64,000 nt of DNA from Mycosarcoma maydis (Eukaryota; Basidiomycota; Ustilaginomycetes; Ustilaginales). The translations under genes and the position numbers were made by a program. Below the pieces are notes generated by a model. It worked only from the letters and a program-made list of their open reading frames with translations. It searched no databases and was not told the origin of the DNA. Location of the stretch: positions 1 to 64,000 of the forward strand of contig NC_026500.1 of assembly GCF_000328475.2 (NCBI RefSeq). Direction: 5' to 3'. This document shows positions 52,701 through 62,044 of the stretch, piece after piece (the first letter of the stretch is position 1; each line of letters starts with the position of its first letter).

Positions 52701-54149
52701 CTAGGACGAGGACGTCGACTTTTCCTTTTGCTGCTGTTGCTGCTTCTTTTGAGCTTGCTGACCCTTCATTGCAGAGCTTCGCTCGTAGTGCATCCAGATG
52801 GGCAAGGTAAGCATAACGACGGCGAGCCAAGCCCAGAGAATACCGAACCATTTCAGCATCTCGACTCGCTCGCCGACGTCAAAGATGATCTTTACATAGA
52901 TCTGGCGAATGCTATAGAAGGGCATCGAATAGCCATATTTGTAGAACGATGGAGAGAGCTCGATCGGAAGGTTGGCAACCGACACGTTGATGATGATCCA
53001 GAAAACAAGCGTGAAGCCGATAAAGCGGGGCCCGACGATAGAGATGAAGCACTCGGTGACGAAACCAAGTACGCACATGGCGATGAAGGTAGCGCACCAC
53101 CAAGTCATGAATCCTGCACCATAGCTGAAGGTGCGTCCGAAGGGCACCTCGAAAGGAATATTGAGGAGAGAGATCATGAGCGACAAGAAGAAGTAGCACA
53201 CAAGCGGAGCCGCAAAGCGCATTGCAACAAGCGATCGGAAGCGCAGATACGGTTGCAGAGCTTGCCTGGCGCCAAAATTTGCCATAGTAAAGACGAATGC
53301 CAAAATGCATTGGTAGATAAGACCAACCACCAACACTGCAATGGCAACGGGCACATCGTAAGGGCGCAGGTCACGTTGATTGAGGATAATGGGTTGCGTG
53401 ATCGTCTGTGGGGCGTTGGCCAGATTGCTGATGGCGGTCTGGTTACCAGCTACCGTGGAAAGATATTGTGCAGCCATTTGCGAGCTGAGCTGAGCGACGG
53501 CCTTGTTGAGCGTTGTCATGGCGGGAGAGAGCACCATAGATGGAACCACCTGAAAGTTGCGTGAAGTGGCGTATGTGAGTGATACAAGTGAGCGAGGATC
53601 CCAGGATGAATCGCCGTTAGCACGAGCCTGTTCCAATTTGGCGGTCGCATTCTCGACAACAGTGACGACCAACCAAGTGGATAGAGCATTGGTCACCTCG
53701 TAATCGATCTGGTCCTGAGTTGGGAAGCGAGCAGGGTCGATGACAGTCCACGTGCTGCGCGGCCTGGCGGCGCTGTTGTTGGTATCCAAAAGAGCCTGCT
53801 GTACAGCAGAACCTACCGCGCCGGTATCGCGATTGATGACCCACGCGTTAAGGTTGGGCGAGAGATCGATCTCCTTGTACACGGATCCCCAGTAGATCGA
53901 GACGATGGTCCAGATGACAACCATGATAAGCATGGCAGCCCCACCCACGGCCTTGAGGTAAGCGCCACGTTGCACTTTGAGCCGTGGCGACCAGAATGTT
54001 TCCTGGCCGATCTGCGGTGGTTGGCAAGCCGGTGTCGCCGTGTTGGTTGTTTCGTCAGTGTTCATCTCCTTGTGGTGGGTAGGTGAAGAAAGAGCAGTGG
54101 AGCTGGCGCCAGCCGAGGTGTGTGAGGAAGTGCGTTGAACGGAAGACAT
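52701..54149 (-). CDS. Membrane protein of the SNG1/DUF3533 family
   Basis: A single exon of 482 residues from ATG 54149. A cytosolic Ser/Thr-rich N-terminus is followed by a first helix AAMLIMVVIWTIVSIYWGSVY. A long extracytosolic loop (about residues 90-270) contains WVINRDTG, IDYEVTNALSTWLVV and QPIILNQRDLRPYDVPVA. Five more helices follow (for example VAIAVLVVGLIYQCILAFVF and FIGFTLVFWIIINVSVANLP), then a basic Gln/Lys-rich tail. One helix, a large loop and a C-terminal helix bundle are characteristic of Sng1 (DUF3533), a yeast plasma-membrane protein linked to nitrosoguanidine resistance and leaflet asymmetry. The transported substrate is unknown. Confidence 0.85.
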   Translation of the reverse strand: MSSVQRTSSHTSAGASSTALSSPTHHKEMNTDETTNTATPACQPPQIGQETFWSPRLKVQRGAYLKAVGGAAMLIMVVIWTIVSIYWGSVYKEIDLSPNLNAWVINRDTGAVGSAVQQALLDTNNSAARPRSTWTVIDPARFPTQDQIDYEVTNALSTWLVVTVVENATAKLEQARANGDSSWDPRSLVSLTYATSRNFQVVPSMVLSPAMTTLNKAVAQLSSQMAAQYLSTVAGNQTAISNLANAPQTITQPIILNQRDLRPYDVPVAIAVLVVGLIYQCILAFVFTMANFGARQALQPYLRFRSLVAMRFAAPLVCYFFLSLMISLLNIPFEVPFGRTFSYGAGFMTWWCATFIAMCVLGFVTECFISIVGPRFIGFTLVFWIIINVSVANLPIELSPSFYKYGYSMPFYSIRQIYVKIIFDVGERVEMLKWFGILWAWLAVVMLTLPIWMHYERSSAMKGQQAQKKQQQQQKEKSTSSS

Positions 54150-55395
54150 GAGACTGAGCTGTGATCAGTCCGTAGTCCAAGAATAGGCGAGACGCACGAG
54201 ACGGGAGAGTGTGAAGGTGTCGATAGGTGTAATGGGGATCTAGCGGACTGGGTCTGTGTCGGTTCTATTTGAAAGATTGAAGAATCACAGATATCGTGAT
54301 AGACGGATTCGGTCTCAAACAAGGACAAGTCGACAGCTTATATGTTGTCGATGCTCAGACGACACGAACGTTGGCCTACGTTGCTCATCCCTTGTGGAAG
54401 GGAAAGAATTTTGTACACCATCATCCCAACGGGAGCAACACGAATCGTGGGTTCAATGCTGTTGATCCGTGGACTATCCGAGGACCTCACAAGCAGAGCC
54501 TGCGCCTGAATAACAAATTTCCGCGGGAGGTGAGGTGCAAGGAAAAACAAAGCGTGTCTGGGTCATTCGCAGCTTGTAGGCGGAAATCGTAACTGGACAA
54601 GAACAGCGATCCAACGTGAACGACTCACGACTCCAGGTAAAGGGGTTAAGGGATAAGCCCACAATAAATCAATTAATTAAAATAAGTTCAGATAGCAAAA
54701 ACTTTAAAAAAAAATCGCCATCCGTAGGTCCGGCGACTGTAAAGATGGCTCACAATCACGAATACTTCCCCTACGCGGCGTATGGGTAAGATTGTTGTGG
54801 CCGATAGCGAGTCAGGTGTAGGGTCCCAGGATCCCAGTCAAGCAATCGTGAATCGGAAACGCTGGTTCTCACCATTTTCTTTGTAATTGTGTGTTGTTCA
54901 GATTAAGTTAGCCCTTCGCCTCTTCCATGGAGGTTGTAAGCTCACGCCTTGCTCTTCTGAATTACAGCACTGCACGTGGGCTTTGAGATAACGCGGCAAT
55001 TTGTTTCGGCTTTTCCGCGGTGGTCACGGGTAACGCAGACCTCCAAAAAATGGCCTTCCGTTTGCTGTCATCGATTTATGTAAGGTAGCGCCGAAGTTCA
55101 CCGTTTGGCGAGCGACAGCGCGGCATTCCCGAACTATTGCCGGCGTGAGAGACCTCAACTCTCCACTATCACTCACGACTAAAGCAGCCAATGGACTCTG
55201 CTTGAGCTTGTCCCACGCGGCCAGAGGCTTTTGGGCCAGGTTTGTCATGCCTGAGAACCTTCTGAGTGTCAAGATTCCTGCTGGAGGCGCGCTTGCTGTG
55301 ATTGCTTCGAGAGGTTGATATGGATATATGAAATGACAAGCGAGATCGCCAACTTGGTACAATCACATTCAATATCGAAACTGAGCCGCCGAAGA
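54150..55395. other. Intergenic region
   Basis: Upstream of the SNG1-like gene and beyond the stop of the transporter. An A/T-rich patch lies at 54660-54715, with heptamer motifs near 54752 and 54846. A minus-strand frame of about 70 codons near 55024-55250 has no motif and I do not call it. Confidence 0.45.
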
Positions 55396-57840
55396 TCAAT
55401 AGCCGCCACGGTGCAACTCGATGGCACCCAAGATGAGCAGCGCGAAGCCAAACGGAAGAACCGCAGCAAAGACGACTACATCCTGGTAGATGCGCTTTCC
55501 ACGAGTGCGCCGCTGCATTTCGCGCTCCTTGCGTGCCAATAAGATGGTCGTGGCTTCGTCCATGTCGTCGCTGTTCTGCTCGGTGAGATGACTTGGGATC
55601 GAGGCCGACTCTTGGTCTAAATGGATTGATGTACTATGTCGGTTCGAGCCGTGTAGATGAGTTGCCGACACGCCGACTGTAGCTGCTGCTTGTTGCCCGT
55701 GCTCGTTCGTCTTAGGCTGCCTCGCTTCAGACAGATCCTCTCCTTGCTCATGCAGGTCGCCTAGCAGCGGCTGTCTGTCGGCTCCTCCACCGTCTCCCTC
55801 TCGAGATCCAAAAAGGAACCGACGGTTGCGTGCCAACAGGGAGAGTGGACCGGAAAAGTAGGCTGACGCAGTTTTTCCAATCTCGCTTGCAAAGGGCGGA
55901 AGGATGGCTCTTGGACGTCGGATGTGGAAGAGGATCATCCAGACCAGACCAGGCATCACGAAGCCGACGGCGGCCCCCATTAGTCCAAGCACCTCGGCAG
56001 CTCGTGTGAATCTTGCTTCTTCGCCTTCTTTCTCGCTCCTTCGGAAGCCTCCGGCACCAGAGAGGTAGGCGCTTGAGGCAGTGATTCCCCATAGCAACAC
56101 GCCCGCAAGGGCATTCCTGGCCGGCTTTCCCCACTTTCGCTTCCATTTTCCAATGGATGACCCGCCCTGCGCCGCATTGCTCCCTGTCGCTTGTGGCCCG
56201 ACTGCAGACGCACTGGCATCTGCATCGTCCACTGGAAGCTCGATGGGTTGTTGGCGCCTGCGCAGCGGGTTCAGGTTGAGCAGCCGCAGCAGTCGACCCC
56301 AGGAAGAGCGCGCTGTTGTCAAACAGATGGCCAGATGTGTGGCAAGGATCGCCACGAATAGAACCCTGGCTACATTGATCCAGTCGTCGTTGCTCGGAAG
56401 CGATGCAAACAAATTGGGATGCACATCCTTGCGCAATTTGCCCTGCACACCGTTCACCCCGGCCACGATACCAAATAGGATAGCCATGACAATGATGAAG
56501 AAGACTTGTCCCGCTTGTGCGCCGAGAAATGCTTTGACGTTGGAGCGCGACGTTCCGATACGTCGCAGACTACGCTGATGCGCCAGAATTTGCAGCGGAC
56601 AAGCGCTCAACGTCAAGAGCGGTAGCAGTGAGATAGGCGCCCAGATCGAGGGCGGATAGAATGGGTTCATGTTCGGGGATCGGCTGCGTCTTTCGGTGTC
56701 GTACACACCTTTATAGTGCACATCTGATACCGTGTGGTGAAAGGTCGAATCGGTCCCAAGTGGCGGTGATCTGGCGTAAATCTTGACGAGGACGATAGTT
56801 ACAATAATCGGGTAAAACGCCAACGAAAAAAATGTGTTGAGGCGGATGATGTTGCGCTTGGCAAGCGGAAAGATAACCAGGGGCACCGAGATGAGGCCTC
56901 CAACCACCAGTGTCACAAACGCTCGATCGTGAAGCGGCACGCCCCTGGGTGCATAGTTAAAAAACACTTGGAGGAGCAGGTCGGCAAGCGCAAAGTAGCC
57001 AATGATGGCGCTTCCGGTTGCATACAGTGCCAGCAGCAGTCCTGATACGACCCTGCCAAGACCACCCTTCCATGGCGTGTACCTGCCGAAACTCGCTCCT
57101 ACGATCGCTTCAATGGAGCTGCCATTGACGTATCGACTGAGAACGACCCATAGGCCACCACCGACACCGCCAAGCACTGCAACTCCCACCAGCGCTACGA
57201 TGCCTACCGGTACCCCGGTGCGTGCAAAGTAGTGCGGCATGGAGAGTAGCACTGCAGGATGAAGGCTGGCGGAAAAGAGGTTGGCGGAGACATGAGGAGC
57301 CGAAAGACTGGCTGGTGTGCTCGGGTTGGTGAGGAGCTTCCACCATATTCTGCGATGCTCTCTAGATGGTCGCAAAGACTGGAGCACTGACTCGGACTGC
57401 CCTCGTTTCACTTTGCTCCTCCTCCTCCGCGCCGCGCTGTTGCCTGTAGCGGCAAGGGGCAAGGTTCGATCTTCATGCAGAGCTGCCTGTCCTTGACCCT
57501 CTTCATCGCTACTGTCGTCCCATGCTTGACCTACTTCTATACGGCCTTTGCGCATGAATGCGTCGAACTCGGACGCCCCATCACTGTCGGCTTCTTCGAG
57601 CTCGTCTGTGTCTGCAGGCCGTGACAACGGTCGCAGCAACGCAGTTCGAGAAGATTCAGCGCCCGTATCACTGTAAACAAAGCTCCTAACGTCGCCCGTC
57701 GATCCATTGGTGGAGAAGGCGATGGGTTGCGAATCGTCGTCGATGGGCTCATAGTGGTGGATAGAGAGATGCGACGGCTGCGTTGAGACGGTGGGATATT
57801 CAGCCTCTCCCCCGCGCTTTGGGGAAGGAGAGGTCGACAT
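55396..57840 (-). CDS. Amino-acid-transporter-like membrane protein (AAAP/AVT type)
   Basis: A single exon of 814 residues from ATG 57840. A hydrophilic acidic N-terminus of about 200 residues precedes the first helix. The membrane domain starts near VPVGIVALVGVAVLGGVGGG and has about ten or eleven helices, for example VVSGLLLALYATGSAIIGYF, LVVGGLISVPLVIFPLAKRN, FFIIVMAILFGIVAGVNGVQ and VLFVAILATHLAICL. The last helix (VVVFAAVLPFGFALLILGAI) is near the C-terminus. The order of a Gly-rich first helix, a KRNIIRLNTFFSL loop and a long cytosolic insert resembles fungal AAAP transporters such as vacuolar Avt proteins. Family assignment is moderate and substrate is not readable. Confidence 0.6.
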   Translation of the reverse strand: MSTSPSPKRGGEAEYPTVSTQPSHLSIHHYEPIDDDSQPIAFSTNGSTGDVRSFVYSDTGAESSRTALLRPLSRPADTDELEEADSDGASEFDAFMRKGRIEVGQAWDDSSDEEGQGQAALHEDRTLPLAATGNSAARRRRSKVKRGQSESVLQSLRPSREHRRIWWKLLTNPSTPASLSAPHVSANLFSASLHPAVLLSMPHYFARTGVPVGIVALVGVAVLGGVGGGLWVVLSRYVNGSSIEAIVGASFGRYTPWKGGLGRVVSGLLLALYATGSAIIGYFALADLLLQVFFNYAPRGVPLHDRAFVTLVVGGLISVPLVIFPLAKRNIIRLNTFFSLAFYPIIVTIVLVKIYARSPPLGTDSTFHHTVSDVHYKGVYDTERRSRSPNMNPFYPPSIWAPISLLPLLTLSACPLQILAHQRSLRRIGTSRSNVKAFLGAQAGQVFFIIVMAILFGIVAGVNGVQGKLRKDVHPNLFASLPSNDDWINVARVLFVAILATHLAICLTTARSSWGRLLRLLNLNPLRRRQQPIELPVDDADASASAVGPQATGSNAAQGGSSIGKWKRKWGKPARNALAGVLLWGITASSAYLSGAGGFRRSEKEGEEARFTRAAEVLGLMGAAVGFVMPGLVWMILFHIRRPRAILPPFASEIGKTASAYFSGPLSLLARNRRFLFGSREGDGGGADRQPLLGDLHEQGEDLSEARQPKTNEHGQQAAATVGVSATHLHGSNRHSTSIHLDQESASIPSHLTEQNSDDMDEATTILLARKEREMQRRTRGKRIYQDVVVFAAVLPFGFALLILGAIELHRGGY

Positions 57841-58291
57841 GGTGTAAGCGCTCCGTTGGTCTGTTGGAAGGAATCAAGGAAGACGTCTTTCAGCGCTGCC
57901 TCCTGTTGTTTGCTGTGTTCTTGTGATGTTCGAGAAGCAGGCTGGTGGCTGTCCAGAGGCGACGATATCAACCCTTTTCGGATCACTTTACGTTGAGTCA
58001 CGAGTCGTGAGTGGAGCAAAATCAGAATCTAATCCTTGAATCACGTTGGTCTGTGCAATACTTTCCTCACAGACTCCCGAATGACGAACGAACACTTTGT
58101 GCTTCTGAACACGAAACTAGACACTCTACGCCCGTGTGACCATCAATTCTGAATCACGAATGACGAATGTACAGTCGTGAGTATTTCTCTAAAAATCGAA
58201 AGAGAGAAACAAGGCACAAAAACATCACGCATGTACAGTGTTTTGCATAAAGCAATGCGTCAGTAAAATTGTTGGCCGCAGCAAAAAGTTG
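57841..58291. other. Intergenic region
   Basis: Promoter side of the transporter. It contains AGTCACGAGTCGTGAGT near 57997-58013, an exact ACAGTCGTGAGT at 58171-58182 and heptamer motifs near 58150. No gene seen. Confidence 0.5.
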
Positions 58292-58393
58292 GGGGCCAAC
58301 CCGGAATCGAACCGGGGACCTCTGTCAACTTAGTGCAACCTCAGATGAGGTAAAGCCCTAAGACAGCATAATAAGCCACTATACGATTGGCCC
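58292..58393 (-). tRNA. tRNA-Pro (anticodon AGG) with a 28-nt intron
   Basis: Reading the minus strand from 58393, the acceptor GGGCCAA pairs with TTGGCCC, with C as discriminator (58292). The D-arm is GTAT-AGTGGCTTA-TTAT. The anticodon stem CTGTC/GACAG encloses loop TTAGGG. The T-arm is CCCGG-TTCGATT-CCGGG with a five-base variable loop. A 28-nt intron sits directly after position 37 and contains ACCTCA, which can pair with the AGG anticodon region, as in other eukaryotic nuclear tRNA introns. The internal T-box GGTTCGATTCC (B box) is intact. The gene decodes CCU and, by inosine, CCC and CCA. Confidence 0.93.
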
Positions 58394-58605
58394 ACGAATA
58401 ATTTGACAAATGGGGCTGTGTATTATTATCCTATAGTTCTTTTTTTCCGCAAAATGGATAGTCCTTTCCTATATCATTTATGTTATCGACGTAAACTAAG
58501 CTTCCTTCAACAACCCCGAACGTCCACTCCCACCGGGCCCTTCCCTCTGGCAACGTACGACTCCTTCAGCAGCGTATCATAACCACCGATTTCTTTGCGC
58601 TCACC

Positions 58606-59342
58606 ATGCCGGACGGAACTACCACCCCGACCGAGGCTCTTCTCGATCAGCACGTCGTCCACCGGCCCGCTGCCGCACCTCAGCTCGGCGACTCCTTCGT
58701 CACCCCGCCTCAGGAGCGCTACATGCGTCTTCGCAGCGTTCCGGCGCCAACCCAAGACGTCAAAGAAGTCGAGCATATGCTACCTCTTCCGCCTCACCTC
58801 CTCGTCAAGGAGACTCGCGCTTTGGAACCCGAACAGTTCGCCGTCTTCGACCCGAGCTCAGGCGATGATGTCGAGCTTTTCTGCCGTCGTATTCAGGACA
58901 TGGCGTACGTCAAGGGCTCAGTCGCTGTATGCGAAGTCCTACCGCGGTGCCTGCATAATAGCGCCATGTACTGGTACATGAGCCTCGACGAAGTCGACCG
59001 GACGCAGATGCGCTAACCGACGTCTGGATTCGCCTCTTGCGCGAACGCTTTGGCATCAGCATTATTGAGGCTTACGACGAGCTCGTCTCCCTCGATTACG
59101 ACATCAACACGGACTACGACGCTTATTACGAGCGTAAGATCCGTCTCGCCAGGCTCGCGGGCATCACGAATAAGGAGCTGATCATTCATCACCTCTTCAG
59201 AGGCCTGCCATTCGAGATGCGGATGGCTCTCGCTTGCTGGCTCGAAGGCTCTGACGCCGGCAACCTGAACCTCTTCCGCCGCCGTTGCCGCGTCCTGCGA
59301 TCAACGCTTCTCACCAAGCGTTCCAACCAGCATTTGTACTAG
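58606..59342 (+). pseudogene. gag-like fragment of the Ty3/gypsy element
   Basis: ATG 58606 opens a frame reading FDPSSGDDVELFCRRIQDMA and YWYMSLDEVDRTQ. It stops at 59016, and a one-frame shift then continues with LLRERFG, DYDAYYERKIRLARLAG and LFRGLPFEMRMAL to 59342. The content matches the capsid-type gag region of fungal Ty3/gypsy elements (retrotransposon gag domain with a W/Y-rich core). The stop and shift make it nonfunctional. Confidence 0.65.
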
Positions 59343-59537
59343 TGCCCTAACCAGGCGCCGAAGTCGAACGTCCAACCCTGGCACCCAACTAACGGCGCCA
59401 ATAATCGCTCAACCTTGCAACCTCGTGCTCTCACCGATCGTCCAGCTATGCGCCAGCGCTACGATTCCATTCACGCGCCGCCACCCAGCCTCTCGGTAGG
59501 CGACTGGGACTGGCTCGAGCTTTACGACGGTTACTCG

Positions 59538-59608
59538 CTCCCTCACTCCCTTGCTCCCTTGCTCCCTCACTCCCTCACTCCCTCACTCCCTCACTCCCTC
59601 ACTCCCTG
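59538..59608. repeat. 8-bp microsatellite (CTCCCTCA), about 9 units
   Basis: Eight octamers CTCCCTCA (two with the variant CTCCCTTG) plus seven bases. The tract sits exactly where the pol region of the retroelement is missing, so it may mark the deletion junction. Confidence 0.85.
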
Positions 59609-59919
59609 CTGCCGCCCGATCTCCGTCCAGGCGTTCAGCGGGTCGACTCTTACCCCATCAAGCGAGTCGTCAGCACCCCCGCATACGAGCTCGACCTGCC
59701 GTCCTCAAGTCGTCTGCATTCGGTACTCTCGATCCAGCACCTCGAGCCTTACATATCGTCCGACAAGCCGATCACTTCCGCGACGATCGCAGCGATCCTC
59801 AAGGAACGTCGAACACGGCGTCGTGGCCGTCAATATTTGGTCCGTTTCGACCACGCTGGACACGACAAGTGGGTGCCGGAAAGCACTGTCACCAACCCAG
59901 CCGTGCTCGATCGACCCTG
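59609..59919 (+). pseudogene. Integrase C-terminus with chromodomain
   Basis: A frame ending in TGA at 59919 reads YELDLPSSSRLHSVLSIQHL and EPYISSDKPIT, the standard end of Ty3/gypsy integrases. A chromodomain follows: AAILKERRTRRRGRQYLVRF then KWVPESTV (aromatic Trp conserved). Chromodomains direct chromovirus integration to marked chromatin. The catalytic part is missing upstream. Confidence 0.75.
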
Positions 59920-60049
59920 ACGCCGGCTTCTCGAAACGGTTTTGGGTTGGTCCGTATCTGCACCGCACCTCGCCCCGAACTAGCATCGTCCATGTCGCTC
60001 CTCACTCATATCCTTTCTCGTTCGTAGTCTCGTCTCTTCGGAGGGTCAG

Positions 60050-60214
60050 TGTCACATGCGGATGTCTTCTCGCACGTGACATCCGACATGACCTCACCCG
60101 AGTTCCGACATGTAGTCGCAGGCTAGCTATCGGCTAGCCTGCTTCTCACGTTTCTGTCTCGCAACCCATCATCTTTATCTCTCGTCATCTCGTGCATGTA
60201 CGCACAAGCGTGAC
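60050..60214 (+). repeat. LTR of the Ty3/gypsy remnant (165 bp)
   Basis: Bounded by TGTCAC at 60050-60055 and GTGACA at 60209-60214, a perfect 6-bp inverted terminal repeat of the TG...CA type, and preceded by a purine tract. A perfect 10-bp-stem, 5-nt-loop hairpin (GCAGGCTAGC / GCTAGCCTGC) lies at 60118-60142. No second copy exists in the window. Confidence 0.7.
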
Positions 60215-60366
60215 AGTTTTCTTCTAAGCTACTAGATCGACGTAGTCATTGAAGGTCACGCGGTGACTTTTCATCAACCTGTGAAGCACACGCTCTCCAG
60301 GCTGCATTGACTATTCTCATGGTTGATTCCAGGGGATTGTGGTTGTATTAGGTGGTCACCTCAGCT

Positions 60367-61461
60367 CTAGTGCTTTGTGCGCGAGAGGATGTTGGCGCTC
60401 GGCACGCCAGACCAGCGGCGCTTCTCGGCATCGGCAAGGCTGGCCACCATGTCCTGCACAAGATCCTTGAGCTGGATGTAATTGAGGCCGAGCTGGCGTG
60501 TAGCTTTGGAACCGTCGAGCCTGTTCTGCTTGACCGATGATCCGGTGCCTTGCTTGCCAGTGGGGACCTGCTTCTTCCATTCGACAGGCACGCTGCTGTC
60601 GTTATGGATGATGTCGACCACGTCCTGCCAGACAAAGGAATTGAGAGACACAGCAAAACGGTTGCCACCGGCGTCGTCGCGGACAAGAGACTCAACATGT
60701 GCATACGCGACATCGCGAACATCTACGCAGCTCCCGGAGGGCGTAAGCAGGTCATCTTCTGTCTTGGACCCGTGCAGCAAGCCCCACACGAAGCCAACAG
60801 ACGTGTTGAGCTTCTCAGGCGAATTGACCTGGTGGATGATGGGGCCGAAGACGAGAGGAGGGTTGATAGTGACTAGGTCCCAGCTGGGCTTGTTCTCCTC
60901 GACAAATTGCCACGCAGCACGTTCGGCCATGGTCTTGGATGCGCGGTAGGCATCAGATGCGTCCTGGTCCTTGCCCTTCTTTTCGACGTTCTCGACGCTC
61001 GAGATGTTCCAGTCCTCTTCCGTGTAGACAATAGTTCCCCGACGTGTAGAGTCAAGAATGGCGGCATAGGATGAGGTGATGACGACGCGCTTCACGTTGC
61101 TGCCGTGTTTTTGAATAGAGGAGAGCACGTTGCGTGTGCCGTTGACGGCTGGGTTGATGAGCGTTCGCTTGGGGTCTCCCTCGATGTTATAATGGAAGGG
61201 CGAGGCGGTGTGGAGAACAGCGTCGACACCCTGGACGGCATCATCAAAAGCACCTTCCTTTTCGAGGTCCTCGGCGATGGTGTAGCTCAGCTTGTCGCCG
61301 TACTTTTCAAAAACATGCTTGAGGTAGTTGCCCTTGTCATCGGAACGGACTGTTGCTCGCACATTGTGACCGCGTTCTAGCAGCTGATAGATTGTCCAAA
61401 TGGCAATGAAGCCAGACCCTCCGGTAACGAGCACATGTGATTTAGGCTGAATGGCCGGCAT
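60367..61461 (-). CDS. GRE2-like NADPH-dependent aldehyde/ketone reductase (extended SDR)
   Basis: A single exon of 364 residues starting at ATG 61461 (MPAIQPKSHVLVTGG). Glycine motif VTGGSGFIA (residues 13-21) binds NADPH. Downstream are DAVLHTASPFHY, VVITSSYAAI (catalytic Ser) and YRASKTMAERAAW with the YxxxK pair. WDLVTINPPLVFGP follows. This set is that of yeast Gre2/methylglyoxal reductase and of plant dihydroflavonol reductases, which reduce carbonyls with NADPH in the cytosol. No targeting signal; the C-terminus SRTKH is not a peroxisomal SKL type. Exact substrate unknown. Confidence 0.88.
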   Translation of the reverse strand: MPAIQPKSHVLVTGGSGFIAIWTIYQLLERGHNVRATVRSDDKGNYLKHVFEKYGDKLSYTIAEDLEKEGAFDDAVQGVDAVLHTASPFHYNIEGDPKRTLINPAVNGTRNVLSSIQKHGSNVKRVVITSSYAAILDSTRRGTIVYTEEDWNISSVENVEKKGKDQDASDAYRASKTMAERAAWQFVEENKPSWDLVTINPPLVFGPIIHQVNSPEKLNTSVGFVWGLLHGSKTEDDLLTPSGSCVDVRDVAYAHVESLVRDDAGGNRFAVSLNSFVWQDVVDIIHNDSSVPVEWKKQVPTGKQGTGSSVKQNRLDGSKATRQLGLNYIQLKDLVQDMVASLADAEKRRWSGVPSANILSRTKH

Positions 61462-62044
61462 TGTCGACAATGTGGAAAGAGAAAGTATGAACGAAAGTGA
61501 AAGTCACTCACACAAGATGAAAGTGATTTATGGGGAAAGAGGTGGGCGGGGCTAGGTCACAGAACATAAACTGACGGTCCGCCTTGGGGCAGCGCTTGCT
61601 TACTGAGGCCACCATAACGGCTTCTCACGCGGAACACAAAAGCGGCGTGTACTACACGCTACAGTCGTGAGTGTGGCTGGCTGATGTTGTGTCATGCCAA
61701 GCACTTTTGTATTGCCGTCGTTTCCTAGGGGCGTGCTGCTGAAAGAATCACGAATCCAAATTTACAGTTAAGGAACCCTCACTCACAGGGAGTTGCCTCC
61801 ACACAGAATCACGAATCTAGTGTTCAGTCGCCGGCTGGTTCGTGATTCGTGATTGTGGGTCTGCACTGGCGAGGAAATTCGAGGCACACTCACGACTGTC
61901 GGCCGGTTGTCACACTACAGGATGGGCGAGATGCGAGAGCGACTCATAACTCACAGACTGACTCCAAGACCTTCACAAGCTCTGTACCCTTTCGCAGCAT
62001 CGAATTCGTGCTTCTCGATATCACCTGCACCGGTTGCCCATAGC
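61462..62044. other. Divergent promoter region
   Basis: Contains ACAGTCGTGAGT at 61661-61672, its reverse complement at 61888-61899, and heptamer copies near 61747, 61807 and 61843. No gene seen. Confidence 0.5.

Larger units (their letters stand above)
58490..60214 (+). mobile_element. Internally deleted Ty3/gypsy chromovirus remnant
   Basis: From left: a short leader, a gag-like reading frame broken near 59016, a tandem-repeat tract at 59538-59608, an integrase C-terminal region with chromodomain ending at 59919, a purine tract (GGAGGG) at 60041-60046, and one LTR at 60050-60214. Protease, reverse transcriptase, RNase H and the catalytic core of integrase are absent. I could not find a 5' LTR, so the left boundary is approximate. 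The element begins within about 100-200 bp of the tRNA-Pro gene. Confidence 0.75.

Noticed and set aside
52602..53564. Plus-strand frame, 320 codons, antisense to the SNG1-like gene
   Set aside because: Hydrophilic mirror of membrane helices on the coding strand; not a gene.
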